From Isochrysis galbana (lineage: Eukaryota; Haptophyta; Isochrysidales; Isochrysidaceae): a DNA stretch of 64,000 nucleotides. A program made the position numbers and the translations under genes. Where the stretch lies: assembly GCA_018136815.1 (NCBI GenBank), contig CM030932.1:4169980-4233979 (forward strand), in the 5' to 3' direction. Below, in pieces: positions 39,202 to 50,217 of this stretch. Position 1 is the stretch's first letter; each line of letters starts with the position of its first letter. The notes under the pieces were generated by a model, which searched no databases, was not told the origin of the DNA, and saw only the letters and a program-made list of their open reading frames with translations.

Positions 39202-41587
39202 ATGGCGGCCGCTAGCAAGCGCAAGGTCACCTACTTCCACGACGCAGACAACATGGGATCGTATTACTACGGGCCGGGGCACCCGATGAAGCCGCACCGA
39301 CTCGTACGCCCCCCCCCCCCCCCCGCCCCCGCGCGCCCCACCCCACCACCCCCGGGTAATCCACTGTGCCCTCAACCCCTCTCTCACTCCGGCGCTGCTC
39401 TGCCCACAGGCGATGACGCACAACCTCATCCTCTCCTACCACCTCTACCGCAAGATGGAGGTCTGCCGGCCGCATCTTGCGACCGACGAGGAGATGCTGC
39501 AGTTCCACGCCGCAGAGTAAGCAGATGAGACCCATCTGCACCACCCTGGTGCTCAGCGCCGCGATGCGTGCACGGGCTGCCGGCTCCCTCAGCTGCGCGC
39601 CCTTGCCCCGCACAGGTACGTGGACTTCTTGCGGCGCGTCACGCCGGACTCGCAGCATGAGTTCGCCAAGCAGCTGCAGCGCTTCACCGTCGGTGCGAGC
39701 TTGTTTCCCCGAACGCAGTGCGTTGTCTGCCTTGGGGTCACCACTGGTTGCCGCCACCCTTGCACCCATGCCACGTGTACCCTGTTCCAACCAGGCGATG
39801 ACTGCCCGGTGTTTGATGGGCTGTACGACTATTGTCGCCTGTATACGGGAGGTTCGATCGATGGTGCCATGCGACTTAATGCAGGCACGGCCGACGTTGC
39901 CATCAATTGGGCAGGCGGGCTGCACCATGCGAAGCGATCCGAGGCATCCGGGTTCTGCTACATCAATGACATTGTGCTTGCTATCCTGCATCTGTTGAAG
40001 CACAACCCGCGCGTGCTCTATCTCGACATCGACATCCACCATGGTGATGGAGTCGAGGAGGCCTTCTATACCACTGACAGGGTGGTGCGCGGCTATCATG
40101 GCGAGACGGGCGCCGCCCACGGCAGTGCGAACAGAGCCCGTCCCACAGTTTGAACTACTTGCTCAGTGAGGCCGTCTCTGAGCCTCCTCTCCCGCCATGG
40201 GCACAGATGACGGTATCCTTCCATAAATATGGCGACTACTTTTTTCCGGGGACGGGGGACGTCAAGGACATGGGAATCAAGGGGGGTGAGCCGTGGGGCA
40301 TGGGCGCAAATGTGGCGCATCCAGGGGAAGACGCCTGACGGGAAGACGCCTGACCGCTCGACGGCAGACCAGCAGACCGGCGACCTGCAAAGCGCCGAAA
40401 ATCCTCCCCACATGCATTCTCGCTCGGGTGCTCGCGCTTAATGCTCACAGCCGGAGCCGCTCGCCATGCCAGGAAAATACTACTCTGTCAATGTGCCGTT
40501 GCGCGACGGCATCAACGACGAGTCGTATCAGCGAATCTTTGTGCCCATCATGCAGAAAGTGATGGAGATGTATCAACCCACGGCGCTCGTGCTGCAGGTA
40601 ATGAAAGGAGGCGCACCGCACTTGTGCAGTTGCCATGAGTGAAGCGCGAAGTGCATTGGTCCCCTTGAGCATCGTGTTACGCGAGGCACGAAAGTCGCAG
40701 ACTGGTCAGCGGGAGCGCATGCTGCGCAATACTTAGCAATGGCTGCCTCTTCCATGTAGTGTGGCGCCGACTCGCTTTCAGGCGATCGACTCGGCTGCTT
40801 CAATCTTTCGGTGCGCTGCACTTGCGTCTTTGGGCATCTGCGGCCCTCAAGATACCGGGACGATGTCGACTATCTCAATCGCCTGATTGCCCACCTCGGG
40901 CAGTCGGCACGCGGACTGGCGATCCATCTATGTGAGTGTTGTGCTAAGGTGCTCACTTATGGTCGTTCGACGCCCTTGTATATTGGTCAGGCGCGCGGCC
41001 ATGCCGAATGCATGCGCTTCATGCTTGCCTACAAGCTTCCCACCCTTGTTCTGGGCGGTGGTGGCTACACGGTCCGCAACGTTGCGCGATGTTGGGCGTA
41101 CGAAACATCGGTGGTTTTGGGCGAAGAACTTGCCGAGGTGCGCATCGACACCTCCGCGAAAAAATCCCCCCCCCCCCCCCCCCCCCGCCATCACGCATAC
41201 AGCATGCACGCGACAAGGCAATCATGCAATCCCCTGCCGCTATCCGGCGACCAAGCCTGCCATGTGATGGGTTACACGCGCTCATCCCGTCATCTTTGGC
41301 TTGAAATTCAGGAGCTGCCCTGGAACGACTATTACGAATACTTTGCCCCCGACTTTAACTTGCATGTGGCACCCTCCCCGACCATGGAAAATGCGAACAC
41401 GCGGCAGTACCTTGAGAACGTACGCCAGCAGGTGTTTGAGAATCTGAAAATGCTTCAGGGTGCCCCGGGCGTTCAGATGCATGCCGTGCCTCACGACATC
41501 GCCGTCACACCAGCCGAGACTGACCCCAATGTGCGCAGCTCGGGCGGCAGTCGGCAACATCCTGCCGAGCATTATGACAGCGTCTGA
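39202..41587 (+). CDS. Class I histone deacetylase (Rpd3/HDAC1 type), 417 aa, 9 exons
   Basis: Zinc enzyme that removes acetyl groups from histone lysines in nuclear corepressor complexes. Exons: 39202-39303, 39410-39516, 39616-39692, 39795-40084, 40207-40285, 40473-40597, 40760-40810, 40991-41137, 41312-41587. All introns are GT-AG and the joined frame has no stop. Key parts in order: [20 protein letters not shown] with [42 protein letters not shown] with the catalytic His pair; [20 protein letters not shown] with zinc-binding Asp and His; [35 protein letters not shown] with the zinc-binding Asp; [20 protein letters not shown] with the active-site Tyr; and [16 protein letters not shown]. Introns 1 and 8 contain poly-C runs near their 5' ends. 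The tail after residue 380 is short for the family. Confidence 0.96.
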
Positions 41588-41965
41588 GCGCACCATTAGG
41601 GTTGTAGGCTATAGCTATGATTGTCGTCATGGGAACCAACGTCTCCACGCTAGATTGGAGGGGCTTGAGTCCCGTGTGAGTTCCAAGAAGGACGACCGCT
41701 AATCTTTGGCAACAGTAAGCTACGGTCCGTGTTGCGCCTCACACCTCAAGTCGCAACGAACGGAGTCCATCCATCGGCTGGCGCAGCCTTCATGGATGCG
41801 ATCGTGTAGGCGCGCCGCTTGTAGATGTGTTTGGTCACGCTTGGCCATGGTAGTTGCCTGCGCGCTCTCTAATAATTGAGGTAGGTAGGTGTATGGTGCA
41901 TGCAGAAAAAATAACATCAACATCAAAAGAATTTGAGTTTAGGGCTGACACCTACTACGGACTGG

Positions 41966-42018
<53 letters not shown>

Positions 42019-42617
42019 CTGGGCACGGTCTACCCTACAACCCGCATCGCCCTCATCTCCCTTTACTCCACCTCCTCCGCCGTCCCCATTTCTTTCCTTG
42101 TTCTTCGGTTTCCGTGGTCCGGCCCAGGTGCGCTACCTTGGGCCCGGTTCTGTGGGTGGGGTCCGGGCAGGGCTTTGGTTGAGTCTTGTATTCGCTTTAG
42201 GTGACGGTGTTGGGTGCGTTCGAGTTGTTGGCCGTTCGTTGTCATGCCTAGACGCGTGTCTATCCTGCGCTTCTCCGGGGTGTAATTGTTGCGGGTGGGG
42301 GGAGGGATATTTTTGGATGCGTGCTATACTTAGCACGCCCCGTCTCCCACCCCTCCTCGGTCCGGCAACTCCAGATCTCCAGATTCCCCCTCGCGTGGAA
42401 ATTAACCCCGCCGTGCACGCACGACCTCTGGCCAGAAAAGAGTTTCTGGGAGCCGTCTCGCTCCTCGTTCTTTCGGCAGTTCTCCCCCGATTACTAGTGT
42501 AGATGGTCCATTTATGTTAGTTTTTTTGTGTTTGTGTCGTCGTTCTTTGTTTTTTCCTTTGCTCTGTCCTCCTTCGGACTCTTTCGTGATCTGCGCCGGT
42601 CCTGTTGCCCTCCATCA
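41588..42617. repeat. Microsatellites and repeat sequence 3' of HDAC
   Basis: (CA)n at about 41969-42002 is followed by a short (GA)n. About 42085-42170 (CCTTGTTCTTCGGTTTC, GGCCCAGGTGCGCTACCTTG) is shared with about 46518-46600 and resembles the minus-strand LINE-A tail. No gene is recognised in 42171-42617. Confidence 0.55.
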
Positions 42618-43986
42618 TGTCTGCCCCTGCCGTCACTCAGTTCGCATCCGAGCACTCGGGAGAGGTCCACGCTGGGCCTGGCACCCCTCCCTCGTCTCAT
42701 CCAGTCCCGATTCCGCCCACGCTTAGCTCCCCCCGTCCCATGTCTCCATCGAGTCAAAAAAAACTTCTTAAAATACTCGCGGCGCGTGCGACCCTGCACA
42801 TCTCTCATGAATGAAGCCACGCCCGCTTCCCTTACCCCCTCTCCACCTGCCTTGCGGCTCGTCCCCTCGTGCGCTACCTAGGGGCTGGGTGTCTAAGGTT
42901 TCCAGTGGCGGACGGTGTGTACCGATCCCCGATGGCATGTTCCTCTACTTCCTCCTGCGCCATCGGGCTATCGTCTTCTCTCGTGTCGTGGATAAAGGGA
43001 GCCTCTCCATGCCGCACGCTCTACCTTTAGAGCGTGTCCCCTTTCCCGCGCCTTGCCTCCTTCCCTTCTTCCGCCGCACGTCTATCTTAAGAGCGTGTCT
43101 TCGTGTCTTCCCCACACCTTGCTCCTGCCCCCTCTCCTCCCGCCCCGAGTTCCCGCGCACGCAACTCACGGCCGGGATCTCTTCCTTCCGTTCCCTCGTA
43201 CCCTCCCGGCGTTTCCTTGTTTCCTTGGCCAGAGAGGGTCGGAGAGTTTCCGCGTTCGCCGCACTCCCCGGTCCCTCCAGCGCCCGCCCCCTTCCCGTTC
43301 CATTAGTTTTCCCTCTGTTCCTATAGTTTCCCGAGTGTACCCCCTCTTCAGCCGACATTATGTGGAAAACACCACGAAAGCTCGACCCACTTGGCCAGAT
43401 GCCCCGCCACAAAACAAAAATTTTGAGACCACTGGCGCCACCGGGCTGCAATTCTGTCGCCACTGGGGGAGTTGCTCGGTGCACGTGGCGCAAGCGCCGC
43501 CATTCCACCTGGCAAGCCTGTCCTCTTCGTACACCTCCCGTCCCCCACGCCCCCACGTATGTGACGAATAAGCGCATCCCTCTTGGCGACGTGCCCATCA
43601 CTCCCTTGACCGCACGTGCGACGGCCTCATCGTGTTCGAAGCGCGCAAGGGCGGCCACAAGCGTGGAGGACGACCTGCACACGAGGGTCATCGAGCTGGA
43701 GCGACTCCTGGAGGCGCAGCAGAAGAAGATGCGCGGCATGGAACAGAGCTATGCTCAGCATCGCCAGGACACCAACCAGAAGTTGGAGCAGTATCGCGGC
43801 ATGTACGACCGGCTTTGGAGGCAGGTCGACGAGGCGCTGGAGTGCAGACACGTGGAGAGCTTGGCCGAGTCGGCCGTCTTGACGCCAATGACGGCCGAGT
43901 CCATCAGCTCCCTCATGGAACACGCCGACAACCTGGATCTCGTGGCGACGGCCGCCGCGTCCCTGAGTGCGACTCCCTTGGAGTGA
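42618..43986 (+). pseudogene. Coiled-coil protein gene apparently split by a retroelement insertion
   Basis: The left part, 42618-42755, encodes MSAPAVTQFASEHSGEVHAG and a Pro/Ser-rich run ending MSPSSQ. It stops at an A-run (42756-42763) that begins a minus-strand retroelement tail. The right part reads NKRIPLGDVPITPLTARATA, then SSCSKRARAA, then a clear coiled coil (VIELERLLEAQQKKMRGMEQ, DTNQKLEQYRGMYDRLWRQV) and MTAESISSLMEHADNLDLVA, with stop at 43984-43986. The two Ser/Pro-rich ends look like parts of one protein, but this is inference. The insert may instead lie in an intron. I know no family for it. Confidence 0.4.
42756..42985 (-). mobile_element. Retroelement 3' tail insertion (LINE-A type)
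   Basis: The plus strand starts with an A-run, CTTCTTAAAATACTCG and GCGGCGCGTGCGACCCTGC, then CTGCCTTGCGGCTCGTCCCC, TCGTGCGCTACCTAGGGGCT, GTTTCCAGTGGCGGACGGTG and GCGCCATCGGGCT. This is the reverse complement of the 3' tail at 61700-61913, so the copy ends here in a T-run on its own strand. The 5' limit is unclear. Confidence 0.75.
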
Positions 43987-44120
43987 AGAAGCGCCCCCCT
44001 CGAAGTGTATGTGTGTGCATGTGTGTATATGTGCGTGTGTGTGTGTGATGTGTGTGTGTGTGTGTGTGTGTGTGTGACCTGGGGGAGAGGAGGAGAGAGA
44101 GCTTGGAGCTCACTTGTTGT
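43987..44120. repeat. (GT)n microsatellite
   Basis: Alternating GT with a few interruptions spans about 44005-44077 between the two gene ends. Confidence 0.9.
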
Positions 44121-44257
44121 TTATTGGCGTGGAGGGAACCGCAGCTCTTCCCTCATCTTGCGGCGCTGATATGCTTGGCGCACGAGCTTCGCGACCGTCG
44201 TGGCTTCGGCGAGCTTGGCCTGGGCTTGCGCGATCTTGGCTTGGGCGTCTGCACGTA
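44121..44257 (-). CDS. Last exon of an unidentified minus-strand gene (fragment)
   Basis: A good acceptor (CTTTGCGCAG) at 44258 on the minus strand leads into an open frame of 44 residues: RADAQAKIAQAQAKLAEATT, VAKLVRQAYQRRKMREELRF, PPRQ, then TAA. The Ala/Lys/Glu pattern is coiled-coil-like and free of repeats. Upstream exons are not found: the sequence right of 44300 is AT-rich repeat DNA. This is either an exon of a gene cut off by insertion or a fragment. Confidence 0.4.
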
Positions 44258-45134
44258 CTGCGCAAAGAAACATGCTAGTTTACGTAAATGTGGACCTTAG
44301 TTAGGGGGTACGCATAGGGAAAAAGTTGGCATGCGCACGCACGGCGTCTCCGCGGGGGGACCGATGCACATCGCACCGTGCACCGACAAGTAATAAATAT
44401 CTCTTAAAATGTATGTTTATGTAGTTGTCACAGGGGAAAAGCGCCGACACGGCGCCCCAGGGAGGGGGGGGGGACACGCGCCGCGGGAAAGCAGGGAAAA
44501 AAAGTTGTTACGCTAGTTTGCATTTAATTTTAAAATAACGCTCTATAGACGTGTAACGAAACTACCCTCAGACACATCGTATGGAGGAAGGGGCGTCTGT
44601 AGTGAAATGGTGTCGTACATAACGTTATATACAACTGTGGACATTCGATCGCTCAATTCGACTGATGTCCCACACTTGACGGAACGACACCTAACATAAA
44701 CCTGACCCTAGTGGCACAAGCACTCGACTAAGGCTGTGAATAGGTTTGGTTTGGAGCTAACATGTTTAAAGTAGATAGTGCCTTTCAGCTATCTTGATAC
44801 ATAGAGATAGTGCCCTTCGGCTATCTTGATACATAGAGATAGTGCGATTTGCCAAGTAGATACCTAATATCTAGATATTAGGCATTAGGCATTAATTAGG
44901 TATTGGTATTGGGTATTGGGTATAGATAATAGCCCTTAGCTCCGGCCCGAAGTAGTCGCCGCGCGTTTGTGTGTTGTGTGTGGTTGTGGTTGTCGAACCA
45001 ATATGTGTCGTTGTGCGCACTAGCACAAAGCACAAACAAAGCTCAAGCTCCTACCTATAAATAGATAGAGATAGTGTACCGTAAAAGGTATTAATTAAGG
45101 CGGGGGGCGCGCCCGAAAAGCGCGAGAGTGAGTA
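44258..45134. repeat. AT-richer repeat region
   Basis: About 44590-44635 shares GGCGTCTGTAGTGAAATGG and CATAACGTTAT with about 220-290. About 44770-44850 has two tandem units of AGCTATCTTGATACATAGAG, and a related pair occurs at 45480-45540. TAATATCTAGATATTAGGCA palindromes lie near 44867. No gene is seen. Confidence 0.55.
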
Positions 45135-45250
45135 CTAAGTACCTACAATACGTGGGCAGTAGGCGCGAGACTGCTGTAGCCCTTCGATCGGCGCGGGGCG
45201 CGAGAGGCTGTCGCCGGCGCGCTCCATGGCGACCAAGTATAAACTTAGTT
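45135..45250 (-). mobile_element. Palindrome plus MERA start, minus strand
   Basis: The palindrome on the minus strand (45250-45232, ACTAAGTTTATACTTGGT) is followed by ATGGAGCGCGCCGGCGAC from 45227. The frame encodes MERAGDSLSRPAPIEGLQQS and ends after 30 residues at 45135. The KRPR part is missing, so the copy is truncated. Confidence 0.55.
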
Positions 45251-45714
45251 GCAATACTCTGTACGAAAGGCAGGGCAATCGGATGCAACTTTGGAGCACT
45301 CCTTGCTGGCGGGAATGAATTGTGAGTGAGGGCTTGTTGTGTGTGTGTGTGGTTCGCGCGCGCAGCGCGCCCTTAGCTCCGCGCGCCCCCATCAGTCAGT
45401 TGTCTTCCGCGCGCCGCGTGCAAGCCTGTAGCCTGTAAGCTCGGTGGCTATTAATAGGTTGTTAATAGCTTTTGTCATCGCAGCTATCTTGATAGATAGA
45501 GATAGTGCTCCTTCGCTATCTTGATAGATAGAGATAGTGCTTTTGCTGGGTAGATAGCCTAATATCTTGATATCTGTCTATCATGTTCACAACCTTACAC
45601 TCGACATAGCAGAGAAGCTAACTAAATCGCCCACCGGAACGCCATACCCACCACCCCCCGCGACCCAACATCGAAGGCTCAGTGCACAACACAGCCCCAA
45701 GTCCAATGCTTAAG
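45251..45714. repeat. Repeat-derived sequence without a gene
   Basis: 45478-45545 repeats the AGCTATCTTGATAGATAGAG unit seen at 44770. 45340-45420 is GC-rich with GCGCGCGCAGCGCGC. No ORF of interest. Confidence 0.5.
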
Positions 45715-46430
45715 GCGACAACAACCACGGGAACCCCAAGAGAATCCGACCGCCCGATGGCGCGAGGGAAGGCCGAGGAGTCGACCATCGGGGATCGGTG
45801 CACGCCGCCTGCCACTGGAAACCCTGAACACTGAGCCCCTAGGTAGAGCACGAGGGGACGAGCCGCAAGGCGAGTGAGAGGAAGTGATAAGGGATGCGGG
45901 CGCGGCTGTCAGAAGTTGTCGCAGGGTCGCGCGCGCGGTGAGAATGTTAACTGTTTACTGCCGGAGCATGCAAATGGATGCTTCAAACGGCATATTTCGT
46001 CCCTGCTCGCCAACGCCTTGAGGGGTGCCCATGAGGTGCTGGGGGAGCCTCAGGGACATCCTTCCCCACATTTCCCACCCATTTTCAACACAATAGGTCG
46101 AGATTGTAGTATGGAATTATGCAGAAAATAGGCCCAGGGGCGAAGCAGCCATTTGGATGCTTCAGTTTACCAAATAATCCACGTGTGCACGTTAGAAAAA
46201 GGTGTGAGAGGTTGAGGGGAGGGCGGCGCGGCGCAACGGAGTGGGACTGGGAGGGAGAGGGGGGGGGGGGGGGAGGATCGGAAAAAAATTGATCATCTCT
46301 TTCTTTGCGGAAAGCGTCGCTTATATCGTTGAACATGTCTTCCTCTCTTCTCTCACCTCAAAAAACCAAACATCGAAGCATCCATTTGCATGCTGCGCTC
46401 CCGGCAGTAAAGAGTTAAGAAGTTTTTTTT
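45715..46430 (+). mobile_element. LINE-A 3' tail fragment interrupted by a MITE
   Basis: 45750-45950 matches the tail at 61700-61910 (CGATGGCGCGAGG, CCACTGGAAACCC, CCCCTAGGTAGAGCACGAGG, GCAGGGTCGCGCGCGCGGTG, AGAATG). The tail is interrupted at TTAA (45947-45950) and resumes at TTAAGAAG plus a T-run (46415-46430). Confidence 0.85.
45947..46418. mobile_element. piggyBac-type MITE with TTAA target duplication
   Basis: TTAA flanks both ends (45947-45950 and 46415-46418). The terminal inverted repeats are CTGTTTACTGCCGG then AGCATGCAAATGGATGCTTC on the left, and, read inward from the right, CTCTTTACTGCCGGGAGCGC then AGCATGCAAATGGATGCTTC. They match over about 34 bp apart from a 4-6 bp indel. A further CATTTGGATGCTTCA lies inside near 46150. 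The interior has no transposase. TTAA duplication is the hallmark of piggyBac superfamily elements, and removing the insert restores the LINE tail. Confidence 0.88.
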
Positions 46431-46850
46431 GCTACTGTAGATACTCCTTCCTCCGAGACCCCGCTGCCATCGCCCTTGCCTCCTCCGATCCCTCTTTCCC
46501 GCTCCCCCCCGCATTCCTTGTTCCTTGTTCTTCGGTTTCGGGGGGTCGGCCCACGTGCACTACCTTGGGTCTAGCGTTGGGAGGGGGGTGAGACGGGCCT
46601 GTTAAGGCTTCTTTGGTATGCGGCGTGGCTATGAATGCCGCGTTGTGGGGGCCCAGCCTAACGGCTTCCCCCATGGATAACATCCGCAGCTAAAGAAACT
46701 CTTTAAGCCAGCCGAGCATGTACCCTCCTCTCAGCCCAGCCTTCTGTGGAGTGCCCCCCCTTTTCTAGGCGCCCCCCTCTCCCTTGCCCCCTCCCACTCT
46801 CACCTTGACTAAAGGCTCTCTCACATCTTGGTTTTGGAACCGAGGTAGTA
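46431..46850. repeat. Repeat shared with 42085-42170, no gene
   Basis: 46518-46600 holds CCTTGTTCTTCGGTTTC and GGCCCACGTGCACTACCTTG, also found after HDAC. The rest is pyrimidine-rich and uncharacterised. Confidence 0.5.
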
Positions 46851-47348
46851 ATGCGAGTCAATCGGACAATACAATGCTTGCTCCTCTTGCTTGCTCTATC
46901 TCTTTGGCCTTGTGCGCTCCTTATTGAGAGCGCTGGGCTGCCAGCGGCGGGCTTACACAGCTCCAAAACATGGCGCGAAACGGGATCATTCAACGTTCAA
47001 GCAAGGGTACCCCTTCGGACGAGGTGGAAGCTCGGATGCCTCCTTCCGACCTTCTTAGCTTCGGTGAGGAGGTCCTGGACCGGGGAGGAGTTGATTACAG
47101 CCTGCTATGCACCCCCTCTGGTGCCTACCTTGCACTTCGGAAATAAAACCAGCGCGTGGTCGCTCCACGTCGCTACTTCTTGCAATACCCGCGTCGGATC
47201 AGCTCTTCAATGTATCGTTCAATGCGACTGTCCCCAGCTCTCGGCTCAATTCCTGAGCAAATACGTTGCGGTTTGCGCTGAGAGGGATTGGGCTAGTTGC
47301 CCACGGCCAAGGTGTGAGCACTGGCAATGTGGTCCCATGGCTCCATGA
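46851..47348 (+). CDS. Possible secreted protein, 165 aa (uncertain)
   Basis: The frame starts MRVNRTIQCLLLLLALSLWP, then CALLIESAG, which is a good signal peptide with basic n-region, Leu-rich core and a small-residue cleavage site. About 135 residues follow with many Cys and Trp (CNTRVGSALQCIVQCDCPQL) and no recognised domain. It converges on the RecQ gene, whose stop is 179 bp further on. No homologue comes to mind and there is no second copy in the window, so the frame could be chance. Composition and the signal are the only support. Confidence 0.3.
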   Translation: MRVNRTIQCLLLLLALSLWPCALLIESAGLPAAGLHSSKTWRETGSFNVQARVPLRTRWKLGCLLPTFLASVRRSWTGEELITACYAPPLVPTLHFGNKTSAWSLHVATSCNTRVGSALQCIVQCDCPQLSAQFLSKYVAVCAERDWASCPRPRCEHWQCGPMAP

Positions 47349-47526
47349 CCACCGCTCGCACACACCGTTTTGGAGAAGTGTGCGCACGACAACTCGCCCG
47401 TCGTTATTGCGTGGCCATGGTGTTCCACGGCTCGTAAGAAATTGCTCACGACAAAGGGTACGATCAATGTCAACGACCGAACAACCGGCCTAGGCACAAA
47501 TCACATAGGGTGCCGGACATCGAGCG

Positions 47527-50217
47527 TCAACCCCGTGCAACAATCTCAAGTGCTTCACACCTTACGCCATAAAGTGCTCGCCCCACTCCTTGCCTAGCAC
47601 CGCCGACCATATAACTACAAAGCAATATGTGAGCATGGTCGTCCTCAGCTCGGGCGTCGTGCATGCATACCTCAGCCAGTTCGATGACACGCTGAACCAA
47701 TTCGGGACTCTGCCGGCTTCGCCCGCTACTGGGAGTCATTGGGGTCGACTTCTGCGATGGAACAGAGAACATGGAGTGTTTTGACGCATTTGTGGGGACC
47801 TCTGTAGCATGTGGTGGCTGAGGGGTCGCCTGCGAAAGTTGTGCCTTTGCGCAGGCCATGTTGGTTCTGTCGGCGAGCGGTGTGCCAAAAGTTGGCATTA
47901 ATGATGCTGGGATGATGGTAGAAAGCAGCGGTTTTGAAGGACGGTAAGACATTTCCCTTCCGACGCTTGAGTTTGACGGCGAGGGCTCTTCGTTGATATC
48001 GCTTGGCACGGACCCCGGCCTTTCAGCATCTCCGCGCCGTAGCAGTCGAAGTCGCCGCCCGATTGCCTTATTGCAAGAGCGGTTGAAGCATGTGCCAAAC
48101 CCGGCGCTGTGAGCAGCGCAGCTAGAAAAGGCGTTGGCTGACTGTGATCCCGCAAAAAAGGTAGCGCGATTGCGCTCACAAGCGGGTTCACATGTAATGC
48201 ATTCGCCATCTTCTATCCCACTAGCATTCTCGGCGGCCTCGTCTTCTGGGGCTTTGCTCATAAAATCTCCGTCGCCATCATCTGGATCATGGGCATGTAG
48301 ATCAGCGGGTCGCGCTCTCTTCTTCGAGTTGGTCTCCTCGTCCTCCTCGATCTCCTTGGTTGCATCCAGCCGCCGCAAGTGCAGTTTGAAAGCTGCCATG
48401 GACTGCAATGAAACCTCTGACGTCCTATGCATCGGACCAGCCGTAGGAGACACTTCTAACTCGCTTGCCTTGGGTCCAGTATACAAACGAGCGGTAAAAC
48501 CGCCATGGGAACATGGCACGCACATTTCCACTAAGAATCGACGGACGATCAGCGCTCGCAATAAGCGGCCCACAATCGAACTTTTGATTGCTCTAGCAGT
48601 ACCATGCTCAGGGAGCTCATCCAGCGCTTGAGCTCGTATTCCACGGGCGCGTGAACCAAGCAATACCTGCTCCAATGATCTAAGGCTCAAGAGACCGCTT
48701 AGTCTACGGACAATGCGCAAGGAGCTCGCAGCAACACTACTCAGGTCGACGGTTTCCCGGGGCTCCTTAGCGGCGCAATTGTCACAGCACCACGGACGAT
48801 GCTCGACCAACGAATCCGGATATGCGGGCAGGTCTTGTCCGAGTGCACTGAGCAAGTGTTTACGGCGGCATCCTCGATCATCCTCACACATGGCCACAAC
48901 CTCGAGCAAATCATCCAATCTCTGATCCATTCTAGCCGACGCACCGCCACGTCGGATCATTGCCTCCACGCGCCCCTTGTCCCCGTATGAGTAGAGTAAG
49001 ACACATGTAGCAGGGGCGCCGTCCCGCCCAGCACGGCCCCACTCCTGGGCCAGTTCAACGAGCGACTCCGGCATTGACCAATGGAAAATATGTCTCACGC
49101 CGTTGTGGTGCACACCCATGCCAAAGGCAGCAGTGGCGACGATGACTTCGAATTCGCCAAGAAGCCAAGCGCGATGCACGGCATCTTTGACCTCCATTTC
49201 GACCTGCGAGTGGTAGAAGGCTGCGGCAATGCCACGCTCCAGCATTCCATCGCACACTCGCTCCGTTTCAGCACGCGAGTGGCAGTAGATGATTGCGCAC
49301 CGTTCACCCTCACGAGAAGTATGCATGCGCGCAACTACGCGGTCAAACAGAGAGGCTGCGCTGCCCGTCTTCCGCCACACTTCATATCGCAGGTGCGGCC
49401 TATCCAGACTGCCCTCCAACACGGTGACTCCACCTACGGGTAGCCCGAGAGTCCTGAACAGAGATAAACGGCAGGCGGGCCGCAAGGTTGCTGTGAGTAG
49501 GAGCCATGGTACGCCGGGAAGCTCGGAGCGGAGTGATCCGAGGCGCGCATACTCGGGGCGGAAGCCGGAGCCCCATGCAAGCACGCAGTGCGCTTCGTCG
49601 ACAACAATCCGCTGGAGGAGACTGCGGCTAGAGAGCGCACGGAGAAGGTGGACAAGCTTGGGTGACTGAAGCAAGCGTTCGGGGGTAACGAAGAGCAATT
49701 TGGGCATCGAACCATCGCTGAGGTCTTCAGCATCTAGGATATTGTTGTGGGAGCACTCAGCCGAAGCGCTCCCAGAACGGAGGCAATACCTGCGCAGTGC
49801 TTCCAGAACATGCGCTGCTTCAACAGGGCTCTGTGTTGAGCAAAGGCTGAGCGCGCGGATACGCAACGCTGCCGCGGCATCCACCTGGTCTCTCATGAGG
49901 GCGAGCAAGGGGACGATGACCACACTGAGCCCGGGCGTTGCCAGTGCCGCCAGCTGAAAGGTGCGCGACTTGCCCCCACCCGTAGAAAGCAGCAAAAGCA
50001 CGTCGCGACCCAACAAACTGGCCTCAATCGCTTCGAGCTGCAGCGGCCGGAGCGGCGTGCCGCCGAAGGCGTGAGCGTTGAGCGCCTCCAGACGAGTGCT
50101 GAGTGTAGGGCTAGCAGCGTGCACCGCGGCTTGATATGCCGCCTCGCATGCGGTGGGGACGCCATCGTGCTCGTTGGTGGTTTGTTCGACGTCAGCTTTC
50201 CCGCCCGTGCCAACCAT
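47527..50217 (-). CDS. RecQ-family DNA helicase, 896 aa, single exon
   Basis: ATP-driven 3'-5' DNA helicase of superfamily 2, acting on forks and recombination intermediates. Motif 0 is LRPLQLEAIEA (about 56-66). Walker A is LLLLSTGGGKS (about 74-84). DEAHC is at 207-211, followed by AWGSGFRPEYARL. LTAT (241-244), IYCHSRAETERVCDGM, VATAAFGMGVH (360-370) and QEWGRAGRDG (391-400) complete the core. The RecQ-Ct zinc site follows (CEDDRGCRRKHLL, about 444-456, and PWCCDNC, about 476-481). The C-terminal 350 residues are low-complexity with a Cys-rich patch (CITCEPAC, FSSCAAHSAGFGTC). No HRDC domain is evident. The gene has no intron. The start at 50217 places motif 0 about 55 residues in, normal for short-N-terminus RecQ proteins. 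Two 20-bp near-palindromes lie 140-230 bp upstream. Confidence 0.95.
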   Translation of the reverse strand: MVGTGGKADVEQTTNEHDGVPTACEAAYQAAVHAASPTLSTRLEALNAHAFGGTPLRPLQLEAIEASLLGRDVLLLLSTGGGKSRTFQLAALATPGLSVVIVPLLALMRDQVDAAAALRIRALSLCSTQSPVEAAHVLEALRRYCLRSGSASAECSHNNILDAEDLSDGSMPKLLFVTPERLLQSPKLVHLLRALSSRSLLQRIVVDEAHCVLAWGSGFRPEYARLGSLRSELPGVPWLLLTATLRPACRLSLFRTLGLPVGGVTVLEGSLDRPHLRYEVWRKTGSAASLFDRVVARMHTSREGERCAIIYCHSRAETERVCDGMLERGIAAAFYHSQVEMEVKDAVHRAWLLGEFEVIVATAAFGMGVHHNGVRHIFHWSMPESLVELAQEWGRAGRDGAPATCVLLYSYGDKGRVEAMIRRGGASARMDQRLDDLLEVVAMCEDDRGCRRKHLLSALGQDLPAYPDSLVEHRPWCCDNCAAKEPRETVDLSSVAASSLRIVRRLSGLLSLRSLEQVLLGSRARGIRAQALDELPEHGTARAIKSSIVGRLLRALIVRRFLVEMCVPCSHGGFTARLYTGPKASELEVSPTAGPMHRTSEVSLQSMAAFKLHLRRLDATKEIEEDEETNSKKRARPADLHAHDPDDGDGDFMSKAPEDEAAENASGIEDGECITCEPACERNRATFFAGSQSANAFSSCAAHSAGFGTCFNRSCNKAIGRRLRLLRRGDAERPGSVPSDINEEPSPSNSSVGREMSYRPSKPLLSTIIPASLMPTFGTPLADRTNMACAKAQLSQATPQPPHATEVPTNASKHSMFSVPSQKSTPMTPSSGRSRQSPELVQRVIELAEVCMHDARAEDDHAHILLCSYMVGGARQGVGRALYGVRCEALEIVARG

